From: an uncultured Eubacteriales bacterium
GTDB taxonomy: Bacteria; Bacillota; Clostridia; Lachnospirales; Anaerotignaceae
Direction: 5' to 3'
DNA length: 15,469 nucleotides
Assembly (NCBI GenBank): GCA_900546215.1
Contig: URCD01000055.1
Location: 1 to 15,469 of the forward strand
The translations under genes and the position numbers were made by a program. The notes under the pieces are model-generated. The model was not told the DNA's origin, made no database searches, and worked only from the letters and a program-made list of their open reading frames with translations. Positions 7,372-14,368 of this stretch are shown here, in pieces. Position 1 is the first letter of the stretch. Every line of letters starts with the position of its first letter.

Positions 7372-7728
7372 ATGTCAGCAAAACTTGAAAATCAATATGG
7401 AACAATCTCCATTGAAAATGAAGTTATAGCTAGAATTGCAGGCCTTACTGCCATTGACTGCTACGGCATCGTTGGTATGGCTGCAAAAAATGTTAAAGAC
7501 GGCTTTGTTCAGCTGCTTAAACGCGAGAGCTTGACTAAGGGCATAAGAATTAACGTTAACGAAGATAAAATAAGTATAGATTTGCACATCATCGTGGAAT
7601 ATGGCACAAACATAACTGCCATCGCTGAAAATATTATAAGCACAGTCAAATATAAGGTAGAGACTGTCTGCGGTATTGAGGTTGAACAGGTGAATGTGTT
7701 TGTCGAAGGCGTCCGCGTCGACGGCTGA
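7372..7728 (+). CDS. Asp23/Gls24 family envelope stress protein (YloU-like)
   Basis: A 118-residue protein of the Asp23/Gls24 family (DUF322). The conserved pattern is visible: GTISIENEVIARIAGLTAID near the N-terminus, the C-GIVGMA segment, DLHIIVEYGTNI in the middle, and the C-terminal VEQVNVFVEGVRV. Members are small cytoplasmic or membrane-associated proteins; in staphylococci Asp23 is tethered to the membrane and its loss triggers a cell-wall stress response. The molecular function remains poorly defined. The gene has an AGGAGG site eight bases upstream and its own promoter, and is followed 16 bases later by the FakA-like gene, exactly as in the yloU-yloV pair of B. subtilis. Its divergent neighbour is rpmB, which also matches that locus. 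The family call is secure; the specific role here is unknown. Confidence 0.93.
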   Translation: MSAKLENQYGTISIENEVIARIAGLTAIDCYGIVGMAAKNVKDGFVQLLKRESLTKGIRINVNEDKISIDLHIIVEYGTNITAIAENIISTVKYKVETVCGIEVEQVNVFVEGVRVDG

Positions 7729-7744
7729 TTAAGGAGGACTATCG

Positions 7745-9421
7745 GTGAGTGTAACAAGTATTAATGGTTTATTGCTTAAAAGAATGATTATTTCCGGAGC
7801 CAACAGCCTGAATTCCAAAAAGGAAACGGTTGACTCTCTTAATGTATTCCCTGTTCCTGACGGTGATACGGGTACGAATATGTCCCTTACGGTTCTTGCC
7901 GCTGCGAGAGAGGTTGAAAAAAGCCAGTCTCTGAGCGTGTCGGATATCGCAAAGCTTGCTGCAAACGGCTCTTTGAGAGGTGCAAGAGGAAACTCGGGTG
8001 TTATAACATCACAGCTTGTAAGAGGATTTTCAAAGGAACTTGAAGGGTTAAGCGAGGCTGATACAGTGGCGTTGGCGAAGGCAACCGCAAGGGCCGTTGA
8101 GACTGCTTATAAGGCCGTTATGAAACCCAAAGAAGGTACAATACTTACTGTGGCAAGAATAATGAGCGAGAGCGCACTTAAATACTGTCACAAAATTACG
8201 GATATAACTGAGTTTATGGAGGCTGTAATAAAGGACGGACATGCCATACTTCTTCAGACAAAGGAAATGCTTCCTGTACTTAAGCAGGCAGACGTTGTGG
8301 ACGCTGGAGGCATGGGTCTTCTTTTCTTCCTTGAAGGCGCGATGAAGGTTATAGAAAGCGACGCTGATGTAAAGCTTGAGGAGGTTTCAGCAGAGGCTAC
8401 TAGAAATGAATATGTGGCGCTTGCTTCAATTGACAATGAGAGTATAACATTCGGATATTGTACGGAATTTTTTATAAATGTAAAAAATGTAGGGGATTCT
8501 ACAGTAAGCGGACTTAAAAACTATTTGAGCTCTATCGGTGACAGCCTTGTAGTTGTTGCTGATGACGAAATAATTAAGGTTCATGTCCATACGGATCATC
8601 CCGGTATGGCTATTGAAAAGGCTCTTTCAATCGGAAGCCTTTCGGGACTTAAAATCGATAATATGCGCGAGCAGCATACTAATAAAATTGATTTTCACTC
8701 AGATGCAAAGGCTGAACAGGCTAAGCCAATTGTATCAGCTGAAGAGCCTAAAAAAGAGCATAAGGAAACAGGATTTATATCAATCTGCTCAGGCTCTGGT
8801 CTTGCTGATATTTTCAGAAGTCTTGGCGTTGATTATATAATTGAGGGCGGACAGACTATGAACCCCAGCACAGAGGATATACTTAACGCTATAAATAAGA
8901 TAGACGCAGATAATATAGTTATTATGCCTAATAATAAAAATATAATGCTTGCGGCGGAGCAGGCTAAAAACCTTACAGAGGACAAAAAAGTATTTGTAGT
9001 TCCCACAAGGTCTGTGCCTGAGGCTATATCGGCTATGCTCTGCTATAACGCTGAAGAGCCTATTGAAGATGTTATTGAGGAAATGGACGAGGCTATTAAA
9101 AATGTAACAACGGCGTCAGTAACATATGCCGTAAGGGACACAAAAATCGGCGACACAGAAATAACTAAGGGCGATATACTTGGAATGCTTAATGATGACA
9201 TTGCTGTTGTGGGCAAGGACATCAGCCAGACGACTGAGGATCTTATTAAAAAAGCCGCTAATGAAGACAGTGAAATAATAAGCATTTATTACGGCAGTGA
9301 CGCTACTGAGGAAATGGCAAATGAGATTGCCGAATTTGCGGGTGAACAGTTCCCCGACTGCGATATTGAAATCCATGCGGGAAACCAGCAGCTTTATTAC
9401 TATATCATTTCTGTGGAATAA
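7745..9421 (+). CDS. fakA: DAK2-domain fatty acid kinase, FakA/YloV-like
   Basis: A 558-residue protein starting at GTG 7745, seven bases after AGGAGG. The N-terminal DhaL-type ATP-binding domain (about 1-205) has NVFPVPDGDTGTNMSLT with the magnesium-binding D39 and D41, and GSLRGARGNSGVI. A middle domain begins near FGYCTEFF and includes KVHVHTDHP; C239, H280 and H282 are in the positions expected for the zinc site described in staphylococcal FakA. The C-terminal domain (about 340-558) matches the rest of YloV. FakA phosphorylates exogenous fatty acids held by a FakB carrier, feeding acyl phosphate to phospholipid synthesis through PlsX/PlsY. No fakB is in this window. It is co-transcribed with the Asp23/Gls24 gene and followed by a strong terminator. 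The kinase family is certain; the fatty acid substrate is inferred from characterised FakA proteins. Confidence 0.9.
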   Translation: MSVTSINGLLLKRMIISGANSLNSKKETVDSLNVFPVPDGDTGTNMSLTVLAAAREVEKSQSLSVSDIAKLAANGSLRGARGNSGVITSQLVRGFSKELEGLSEADTVALAKATARAVETAYKAVMKPKEGTILTVARIMSESALKYCHKITDITEFMEAVIKDGHAILLQTKEMLPVLKQADVVDAGGMGLLFFLEGAMKVIESDADVKLEEVSAEATRNEYVALASIDNESITFGYCTEFFINVKNVGDSTVSGLKNYLSSIGDSLVVVADDEIIKVHVHTDHPGMAIEKALSIGSLSGLKIDNMREQHTNKIDFHSDAKAEQAKPIVSAEEPKKEHKETGFISICSGSGLADIFRSLGVDYIIEGGQTMNPSTEDILNAINKIDADNIVIMPNNKNIMLAAEQAKNLTEDKKVFVVPTRSVPEAISAMLCYNAEEPIEDVIEEMDEAIKNVTTASVTYAVRDTKIGDTEITKGDILGMLNDDIAVVGKDISQTTEDLIKKAANEDSEIISIYYGSDATEEMANEIAEFAGEQFPDCDIEIHAGNQQLYYYIISVE

Positions 9422-9437
9422 GAAAATTATTTATACA

Positions 9438-9465
9438 GGGCGTCTTTAAAAGACGCCCATTTTTT
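9438..9465 (+). terminator. intrinsic terminator after fakA, immediately before recG
   Basis: A perfect inverted repeat GGGCGTCTTT / AAAGACGCCC (9438-9447 and 9449-9458) can form a GC-rich stem of at least seven pairs with a TTTAAAA loop. After one A it is followed by six T residues (9460-9465). The recG start codon is only 12 bases beyond the T run. Confidence 0.9.
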
Positions 9466-9477
9466 ATGAGGTGAGCT

Positions 9478-11529
9478 ATGATTTCTTTTGACAGTCCTGT
9501 CAGCGATATTAAGGGAATAGGAGCAGGCAGAGAAAAATATTTGAAAAAACTGAATATAACAACTGCGGGAGATATAGTAAACCACTATCCAAGGGACTAT
9601 GAGGATAGAACAAGGACAACGCCCATTGCGGAGCTTTTACATGATGAGGTATCTGTTATAATAGCTTCGGCAAAGGAAGAACCGAAAAATTCACATTTCA
9701 GCGGAATGACTGTAACTAAGGTCAGAGTATATGACGACAGCGGAAGCATAAGCGTTGTGTGGTATAATCAGCCATATGCGAAGAATAATATCAAGGCCGG
9801 AGTTATGTACGCCTTTATTGGCAAAATGACCTTAAGCAGAAATAACCGCAGAGAAATACAGGCTCCTGAGGTTGAGAAGCTTGGAGAGGACGGTATCTGG
9901 CAGGGGCGTATTGTTCCGATATATCCTTTGTGCGCCGGACTTAGTCAAAAGGTATTCAGAAAAACAGTCGAGACAGTGCTTGGCGAGGTGGAGAGTGAGA
10001 TCACTGATTTCCTTCCGTTCGGTATAAGAAGGAAGTATATGCTTTCAGGAAGAAAATTTGCTCTAAAAAATATCCATATGCCGGAAAATGAGCAGTGCTG
10101 TGAGCTTGCCAGAACACGGCTTGTGTTTGAAGAGCTTTTTATGCTTCAGACTTCTCTTTTGAGGTTAAAGGCCGATAACACGGGAGATAAAAAGGGAATA
10201 CGTATGAAGAACAGCAGTATGAAGCCATTTTTTGATATACTGCCCTTCAGCTTTACCGACGCACAGAACAGAGTTTTTCGCGAAATCGCTGGAGATATGA
10301 CAAGTGGAAAAATAATGAACAGGCTGGTCCAGGGCGATGTTGGAAGCGGTAAGACGGCTGTAGCGATGGCGGCTTCCTATATAGCTGTTAAAAATGGGTA
10401 TCAGGCTGTAATGATGGCGCCTACCGAGGTGTTGGCAGCCCAGCATTTTGATAGCTTTACAGAGCTTTTTAAGCCTTTGGGAATAAATATAGTTCTATTA
10501 ACAGGGGGGCTTAAGGCTAAGGGGAAAAGGGAGGCTCTTGAAAAAATTTCATCAGGTGAGGCGGATATTATTGTGGGTACACACGCCGTAATTCAGGATA
10601 AGGTGGAATTTAAAAATATCGGGCTAGTGATTACTGATGAACAGCATAGATTTGGCGTAAGACAGAGAAAGACGTTATCGGAAAAAGGGAATAATCCGCA
10701 TGTACTAGTAATGACAGCCACGCCTATCCCCAGGACGCTGGCGCTCATACTTTACGGAGATTTGGATATTTCAATAATAGACAGCCTTCCTCCCGGACGC
10801 CAGGAAATAGATACATTTGCCGTTAATACAGGGTACAGGCAGAGAATTTATAATTTTATAGAAAAGGAAATTGCAAAGGGAAGGCAGGCCTATATAATAT
10901 GCGCAATGGTTGAGGAAAACGAAAAGGTAGAGGCGGAATCTGTGCTTGAATACGCGCAGGGACTAAAAGAAACTGTTTTGGAAAAAAGGAACATTGCGGT
11001 TATTCACGGCAAAATGAAATCTGACGAGAAGGACAGCATTCTCAAGGCGTTTTCTGCGGGAGATATAGATATACTTGTTTCTACAACAGTAATAGAGGTT
11101 GGCATAAACGTACCTAACGCGACCGTTATGGCAATAGAAAACGCCGAGCGCTTCGGCCTTGCCCAGCTTCATCAGCTTAGGGGCAGGGTGGGAAGAGGAA
11201 GCGATAAGTCATACTGTATACTTATTTCAGACAATAAAAGTGAAATAACGAGAAAAAGACTAAAAACAATGACCTCAACAACAGACGGATTTAAAATTTC
11301 GGAAACTGACCTTAAGCTGAGGGGACCGGGAGAATTTTTCGGTACGCGTCAGCACGGCCTGCCAAGCTTAAAAATTGCCAACCTATACAGGGACATGGAA
11401 ATACTTAAGTACGCACAGTCGGCGGCGGCCGATTTGATGAGTGAGGACCCAAATTTAGAGAATGAGGATAATTTTGACTTGAAAATTGAATTAGATAAGC
11501 TTACTTTGACGGACAATATAGGAATTTAA
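9478..11529 (+). CDS. recG: ATP-dependent DNA helicase RecG
   Basis: A 683-residue superfamily 2 helicase of normal RecG length. The N-terminal wedge/OB region (about 1-230) carries GIGAGREKYLKKL and the OB strands around VRVYDDSGSISVVWYNQPY. The motor has Walker A GDVGSGKTAVA (K292, T293), the DEQH box (387-390) continuing RFGVRQR, TATPIPRTL, the STTVIEVGINVPNA segment and the HQLRGRVGRG motif VI. The RecG C-terminal block follows with SETDLKLRGPGEFFGTRQHG. RecG remodels stalled replication forks and branched DNA. The ATG at 9478 has GAGGTGAG at 9468-9475. The gene lies just after a strong terminator with no room for a promoter between, so its transcription must come from terminator read-through or from a promoter inside the end of fakA; I found only a weak TATACA there at 9432-9437. 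Confidence 0.96.
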   Translation: MISFDSPVSDIKGIGAGREKYLKKLNITTAGDIVNHYPRDYEDRTRTTPIAELLHDEVSVIIASAKEEPKNSHFSGMTVTKVRVYDDSGSISVVWYNQPYAKNNIKAGVMYAFIGKMTLSRNNRREIQAPEVEKLGEDGIWQGRIVPIYPLCAGLSQKVFRKTVETVLGEVESEITDFLPFGIRRKYMLSGRKFALKNIHMPENEQCCELARTRLVFEELFMLQTSLLRLKADNTGDKKGIRMKNSSMKPFFDILPFSFTDAQNRVFREIAGDMTSGKIMNRLVQGDVGSGKTAVAMAASYIAVKNGYQAVMMAPTEVLAAQHFDSFTELFKPLGINIVLLTGGLKAKGKREALEKISSGEADIIVGTHAVIQDKVEFKNIGLVITDEQHRFGVRQRKTLSEKGNNPHVLVMTATPIPRTLALILYGDLDISIIDSLPPGRQEIDTFAVNTGYRQRIYNFIEKEIAKGRQAYIICAMVEENEKVEAESVLEYAQGLKETVLEKRNIAVIHGKMKSDEKDSILKAFSAGDIDILVSTTVIEVGINVPNATVMAIENAERFGLAQLHQLRGRVGRGSDKSYCILISDNKSEITRKRLKTMTSTTDGFKISETDLKLRGPGEFFGTRQHGLPSLKIANLYRDMEILKYAQSAAADLMSEDPNLENEDNFDLKIELDKLTLTDNIGI

Positions 11530-11572
11530 TACGGTTTTAATGCTTAAATATGTCTTAAAGATTAAATTTTTG

Positions 11573-11601
11573 TTGTTTTTTATGCACAAGTTTGGTATAC
11601 T
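11573..11601 (+). promoter_or_regulatory. promoter for the rsmD-coaD-coiled-coil operon
   Basis: TATACT at 11596-11601 (five of six consensus bases) is preceded by TGG, an extended -10 element. TTGTTT lies 17 bases upstream at 11573-11578 as a partial -35. Transcription should start near 11608, giving a leader of about 54 bases. No clear terminator separates recG from this promoter. Confidence 0.65.
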
Positions 11602-11661
11602 CATTGTAGTTTGTTCTGGGGTGTATCCGTGCGCATTTCAGAAGAAAATGGAGGGTTTTAT

Positions 11662-12222
11662 ATGCGTGTTATTGCCGGAAGCGCCAGAAGGCTTCAGCTG
11701 AAAGCGCCGGAGGGAATGGATACCAGACCGACCGTTGACCGTGTTAAGGAGTCGCTTTTTAACATGCTTAATCCACACCTTTACGGGTGCGCTTTTTTGG
11801 ATTTGTTCAGTGGTTCAGGGGCTATTGGAATAGAAGCTCTTTCAAGAGGTGCGGCAAAGGCTGTTTTTGTAGATAAGTCTGAAGCGTGTACCGGTATAAT
11901 TAGGCAAAACCTGAATTTTACAAAACTTTCCGAAAATGCTGAAATTATTAAGGATGATATATTTTCAGCAATAAAAAAGCTTGGCCAAAGAGGGGAAAGG
12001 TTTGATATTATTTTTATGGACCCTCCCTATGCGGAAGGTTTTTATACGCCGGTGCTTAATGAAATAAAAAATTCCGGCATACTTACAGAGGATGGATTTA
12101 TAGTGGCAGAGGCAGCCAAGGGCTATGCCTTTCCCACAGAAAAGGGATTTAGAATAATCAAAGAAAGAAAATGCGGTCCGGCCGTAATGACTTTTTTGAA
12201 TTTGGAGGAAGAAAGATGTTAA
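11662..12222 (+). CDS. rsmD: 16S rRNA (guanine966-N2)-methyltransferase
   Basis: A 186-residue protein starting at ATG 11662, six bases after GGAGGG; the resulting N-terminus MRVIAGSARRLQLKAPEG is typical of RsmD. A longer frame from TTG 11611 is open but would add 17 residues unlike the family and begins almost at the predicted transcription start. The SAM-binding motif DLFSGSGAIGIEAL begins at D47, and the catalytic DPPY is at residues 120-123, as in N6-adenine/N2-guanine methyltransferases. The enzyme methylates N2 of G966 in 16S rRNA within the small ribosomal subunit. Its last seven bases overlap the start of coaD. The rsmD-coaD pair corresponds to ylbH-ylbI in B. subtilis. Confidence 0.94.
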   Translation: MRVIAGSARRLQLKAPEGMDTRPTVDRVKESLFNMLNPHLYGCAFLDLFSGSGAIGIEALSRGAAKAVFVDKSEACTGIIRQNLNFTKLSENAEIIKDDIFSAIKKLGQRGERFDIIFMDPPYAEGFYTPVLNEIKNSGILTEDGFIVAEAAKGYAFPTEKGFRIIKERKCGPAVMTFLNLEEERC

Positions 12223-12701
12223 AAGCAATATATCCGGGGAGCTTTGATCCTGTGACAAACGGGCATCTGGATATTATTAAGAGAGCCTCAAAAATGGTTG
12301 ATTTTCTTATAGTTGGGATTTTTGGAAACCCTAATAAGAATTCTTTACTTAGCGCCGGCGAGCGCTTTGAGCTTCTAAAAGAGGTAACAGCGGATTTTGA
12401 AAATGTTGAGGTAATGGAGATTGACGGAATGCTTGGCGATTTTGCTAAAAGTGTCGGAGCGAATATCATTATCAGAGGCATAAGAGATGTCAATGACTTT
12501 GTCAACGAGTTTCAAAGAGCAACTGTCAACAGACAGCTGACAGGCGATATAGAAACAGTCTTTCTTGCGGCAAGCCCGGAAAATGTTACATTGAGCTCAA
12601 GCTGCGTAAGGGAAATATTAGCTTTCAACGGTAACTTGGACATGTTTGTGCCGGAAGCCGTTAGACTTAAACTAAAGGAAAAATCCGAAAGAGAGGGATA
12701 A
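12216..12701 (+). CDS. coaD: phosphopantetheine adenylyltransferase
   Basis: A 161-residue protein, the normal CoaD length when started at ATG 12216 with GGAGGA six bases upstream. The open frame extends back to 12171, but that part overlaps rsmD and is not CoaD-like. The nucleotidyltransferase signature is present: YPGSFDPVTNGHLDII with H17 as the nucleotide-binding histidine of the HxGH-type motif (here TNGH), the IIRGIRDVNDFVNEF segment that binds phosphopantetheine, and the SSSCVRE motif (S127-E133, R132). The enzyme transfers AMP from ATP to 4'-phosphopantetheine, the penultimate step in coenzyme A synthesis, in the cytoplasm. It is translationally coupled to rsmD by a seven-base overlap, and the coiled-coil gene follows after two bases. 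Confidence 0.96.
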   Translation: MLKAIYPGSFDPVTNGHLDIIKRASKMVDFLIVGIFGNPNKNSLLSAGERFELLKEVTADFENVEVMEIDGMLGDFAKSVGANIIIRGIRDVNDFVNEFQRATVNRQLTGDIETVFLAASPENVTLSSSCVREILAFNGNLDMFVPEAVRLKLKEKSEREG

Positions 12702-12703
12702 GA

Positions 12704-13216
12704 ATGGATGATACGGTATTAAAGCTTTTGGAAGAACTGGAGCAAGTAGTAGATGAAGGCCGTTCTTCGCCTTTTTCAAACAAGGTTCAGGTTGATAAAG
12801 ATGAGATTTTTGAAATTATCGATGAGATAAAAATGAAGCTTCCTAACGAAATTAAGCAGTCAAAATGGGTAATTGAAGAAAGAAATAAAATTCTTGTAGA
12901 TGCCCAGAAAGAGGCTGATGAAATGCTTAAAGAGGCTGAGGTACGCCTCGGTAAGCTTGTTGAGGAGCATGCGGTCACTAAGAAGGCATATGAGCAGGCC
13001 GCTGAAATCATGGACGCTACAAAGAAGAGCGCTAAAGAAATGCGTCTTGGTGCGCTTGAATACGCCGACGATGTAATGGGCGTTGCTGAACAGCGTTTAA
13101 GAGAAATGCAGGAGACAATTAATCAGGAAAACCAGAGGATAGTTGAATTTTTCAGAGAGAACATCAATGTAATCTTTGAGAACAGACAGGAACTCAAGGG
13201 CGTTAAAAAAGATTGA
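12704..13216 (+). CDS. coiled-coil protein, SepIVA/DivIVA-like
   Basis: A 170-residue, highly charged protein with no membrane segment. Residues 1-50 form a short conserved head, with a LLEELEQVVDEGRSSPF segment followed by VDKDEIFEIIDEIKMKLP. Residues about 55-155 are a long helical coiled coil with repeated acidic/basic heptads and AQKEADEMLKEAE. The head resembles, from memory, the start of actinobacterial SepIVA-type DivIVA-like proteins (V-R-EVLELID-IK--LP pattern), which organise cell division and envelope growth. Clostridial relatives tend to be labelled ATPase or ATP-synthase-B-like only because of the coiled coil; I see no Walker motif. The ATG is two bases after the coaD stop, with GAGAGGGA upstream, so it is in the same operon. 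A terminator follows. Being a coiled-coil protein is firm; the division link is a hypothesis. Confidence 0.85.
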   Translation: MDDTVLKLLEELEQVVDEGRSSPFSNKVQVDKDEIFEIIDEIKMKLPNEIKQSKWVIEERNKILVDAQKEADEMLKEAEVRLGKLVEEHAVTKKAYEQAAEIMDATKKSAKEMRLGALEYADDVMGVAEQRLREMQETINQENQRIVEFFRENINVIFENRQELKGVKKD

Positions 13217-13217
13217 T

Positions 13218-13251
13218 AAAAAAGCTTTCGGCTTAAGCCGAAGGCTTTTTT
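13218..13251. terminator. bidirectional intrinsic terminator between the coiled-coil gene and ylbJ
   Basis: A near-perfect inverted repeat: AAAAAAGC, a T/G wobble, TTCGGC, loop TTAA, GCCGAA, then GCTTTTTT. The symmetric A and T runs allow termination on both strands, matching the two convergent genes that end at 13216 (+) and 13265 (-). Confidence 0.9.
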
Positions 13252-13264
13252 ATATACAGGAAAA

Positions 13265-14302
13265 TCATCCTTTTCTTTTTTCTCTCAGAAAAAGAAAGAC
13301 GGCTATAGCCAAAAACGACGAAACAGTTAGCATTGACGGAGTTGAGACTGTTTCATTAAATACAGGCGCCAAATTTGAGGAACGGCTGAAAAACCAATCG
13401 AAAGTAAAAAATGACGTTATGTATGCTGTCCCTGCGGTAAAGGCCTTGCACACCATATATTTTTTTATGTCAAGGTCTCCGTTTTCCATTACCGCCATAG
13501 TCTGCAGATGTACGGAAAGCCCTCCCCAGCATAAAATTGCGGAAATCAGACTGTAAACGGCCTTGCGTGAGCATGGAGAGGCGGCCGTTATGCTGATGCC
13601 TCGGGTGAACTCAAATATACCGCCTACAAGGCCTTCAAGAGCGGCGTTTGTTCTTGGAAGCACATTCATTACAGCTTCCGTAACTACTGAGAAAAATATG
13701 ATACAGCCACCGACCATTAAAATAGACTTAACGGCTGAGGATAAAGACGAATAGATATCAGCTCCACCGGAATTGTGAAGAGAAGCAGATGTTTTAAATC
13801 CGGACTCACAGGGGAAAATAAGATTATACACTATTCCGGTAGCCAATGCTGAAAAGATGCAAACGGTAATAAAGAAAAAAGCTGAAAATCTGTCGGACAG
13901 CATTGATGAGGCGACAGCCGAAATTATAAATACAGCGCCGGGATTGTTGCAGAAGGACAGCATATGCTCAGCGGTGTCCTTTGAAATCTTTTTCCCTGAA
14001 TATAAATTTGAGACTATTTTAGCTCCCATTGGATAGCCAGAAAGTATGCTGACGGCAAAAACAGGCATAAGCCCGGAAGGGACGCCAAAAAGCCGCATGG
14101 TTATTTTGTTTGTAAAGCTGTTTTTAGAGCCTGCGCTGAAAGACAGCCATGAGGAAATAACCATAAAGGGAAAAAGGGAGGGTACTACGGTATTAAGCCA
14201 CAGATTAAGCCCGCTGAGTGCGGCGGCAGTCATTTTATCGCTGTATAGGACAATACTGGCTGTAAGAAAAAGCGTAAATAAGATTTTGAACAATTTTTTC
14301 AT
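13265..14302 (-). CDS. ylbJ: sporulation integral membrane protein YlbJ
   Basis: A 345-residue polytopic membrane protein. It opens with MKKLFKILFTLFLTASIVLY as a first membrane helix, followed by the family's LWLNTVVPSLFPFMV and an ILSGYPMGAKIVSNLY segment. SFCNNPGAVFII follows, and further helices run to about residue 250. The SGYPMGA and CNNPG patterns are typical of YlbJ and related nucleoside-recognition/Gate-domain proteins. In B. subtilis, ylbJ belongs to the mother-cell sigma-E regulon and is needed for heat-resistant spores; its transported substrate is unknown. B. subtilis YlbJ is about 60 residues longer. The start codon follows GGGGGA by seven bases, and that ribosome-binding site is buried in a hairpin. 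It lies 66 bases downstream of tmcAL on the same strand. Its presence supports a spore-forming organism. Confidence 0.9.
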   Translation of the reverse strand: MKKLFKILFTLFLTASIVLYSDKMTAAALSGLNLWLNTVVPSLFPFMVISSWLSFSAGSKNSFTNKITMRLFGVPSGLMPVFAVSILSGYPMGAKIVSNLYSGKKISKDTAEHMLSFCNNPGAVFIISAVASSMLSDRFSAFFFITVCIFSALATGIVYNLIFPCESGFKTSASLHNSGGADIYSSLSSAVKSILMVGGCIIFFSVVTEAVMNVLPRTNAALEGLVGGIFEFTRGISITAASPCSRKAVYSLISAILCWGGLSVHLQTMAVMENGDLDIKKYMVCKAFTAGTAYITSFFTFDWFFSRSSNLAPVFNETVSTPSMLTVSSFLAIAVFLFLREKRKG

Positions 14303-14349
14303 AAAAAATCCCCCGGCGGTTTATAAGTAATTAATATGACCGCAGAGGG
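14303..14349 (-). promoter_or_regulatory. hairpin covering the ylbJ ribosome-binding site
   Basis: Read on the - strand, CCCTCTGCGGT (14339-14349) pairs with ACCGCCGGGGG (14310-14320) across an 18-base AT-rich loop: ten of eleven positions pair, with one T/C mismatch and one T-G wobble. The 3' arm contains the GGGGG of the ylbJ ribosome-binding site. It is followed by A and six T residues (14303-14308) and then the ATG, so it looks both like a terminator for tmcAL and like a site-masking hairpin. Confidence 0.6.
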
Positions 14350-14368
14350 ACAAAGATGTTTTTTAAAA

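Noticed and set aside
7124..7405. A 93-residue frame on the - strand in the rpmB upstream region
   Set aside because: It runs through both divergent promoters, starts inside the Asp23/Gls24 gene and has no recognisable domain or ribosome-binding site.
9043..9285. Ser/Ile-rich - strand frames opposite fakA
   Set aside because: Their composition is the mirror of the acidic helices of FakA; there is no start signal and no domain.
11611..11661. An upstream TTG extension of rsmD
   Set aside because: It starts almost at the predicted transcription start, lacks a ribosome-binding site and adds residues not found in RsmD; ATG 11662 has a good site.
13176..13556. A 126-residue + strand frame overlapping the end of the coiled-coil gene
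   Set aside because: It crosses the strong terminator at 13218-13251 and is antisense to the clear YlbJ coding sequence.
14333..14339. A - strand TCATATT matching the sigma-E -35 consensus upstream of ylbJ
   Set aside because: No acceptable sigma-E -10 (CATACAHT-like) follows at 13-15 bases; that space is occupied by the GC-rich hairpin arm.
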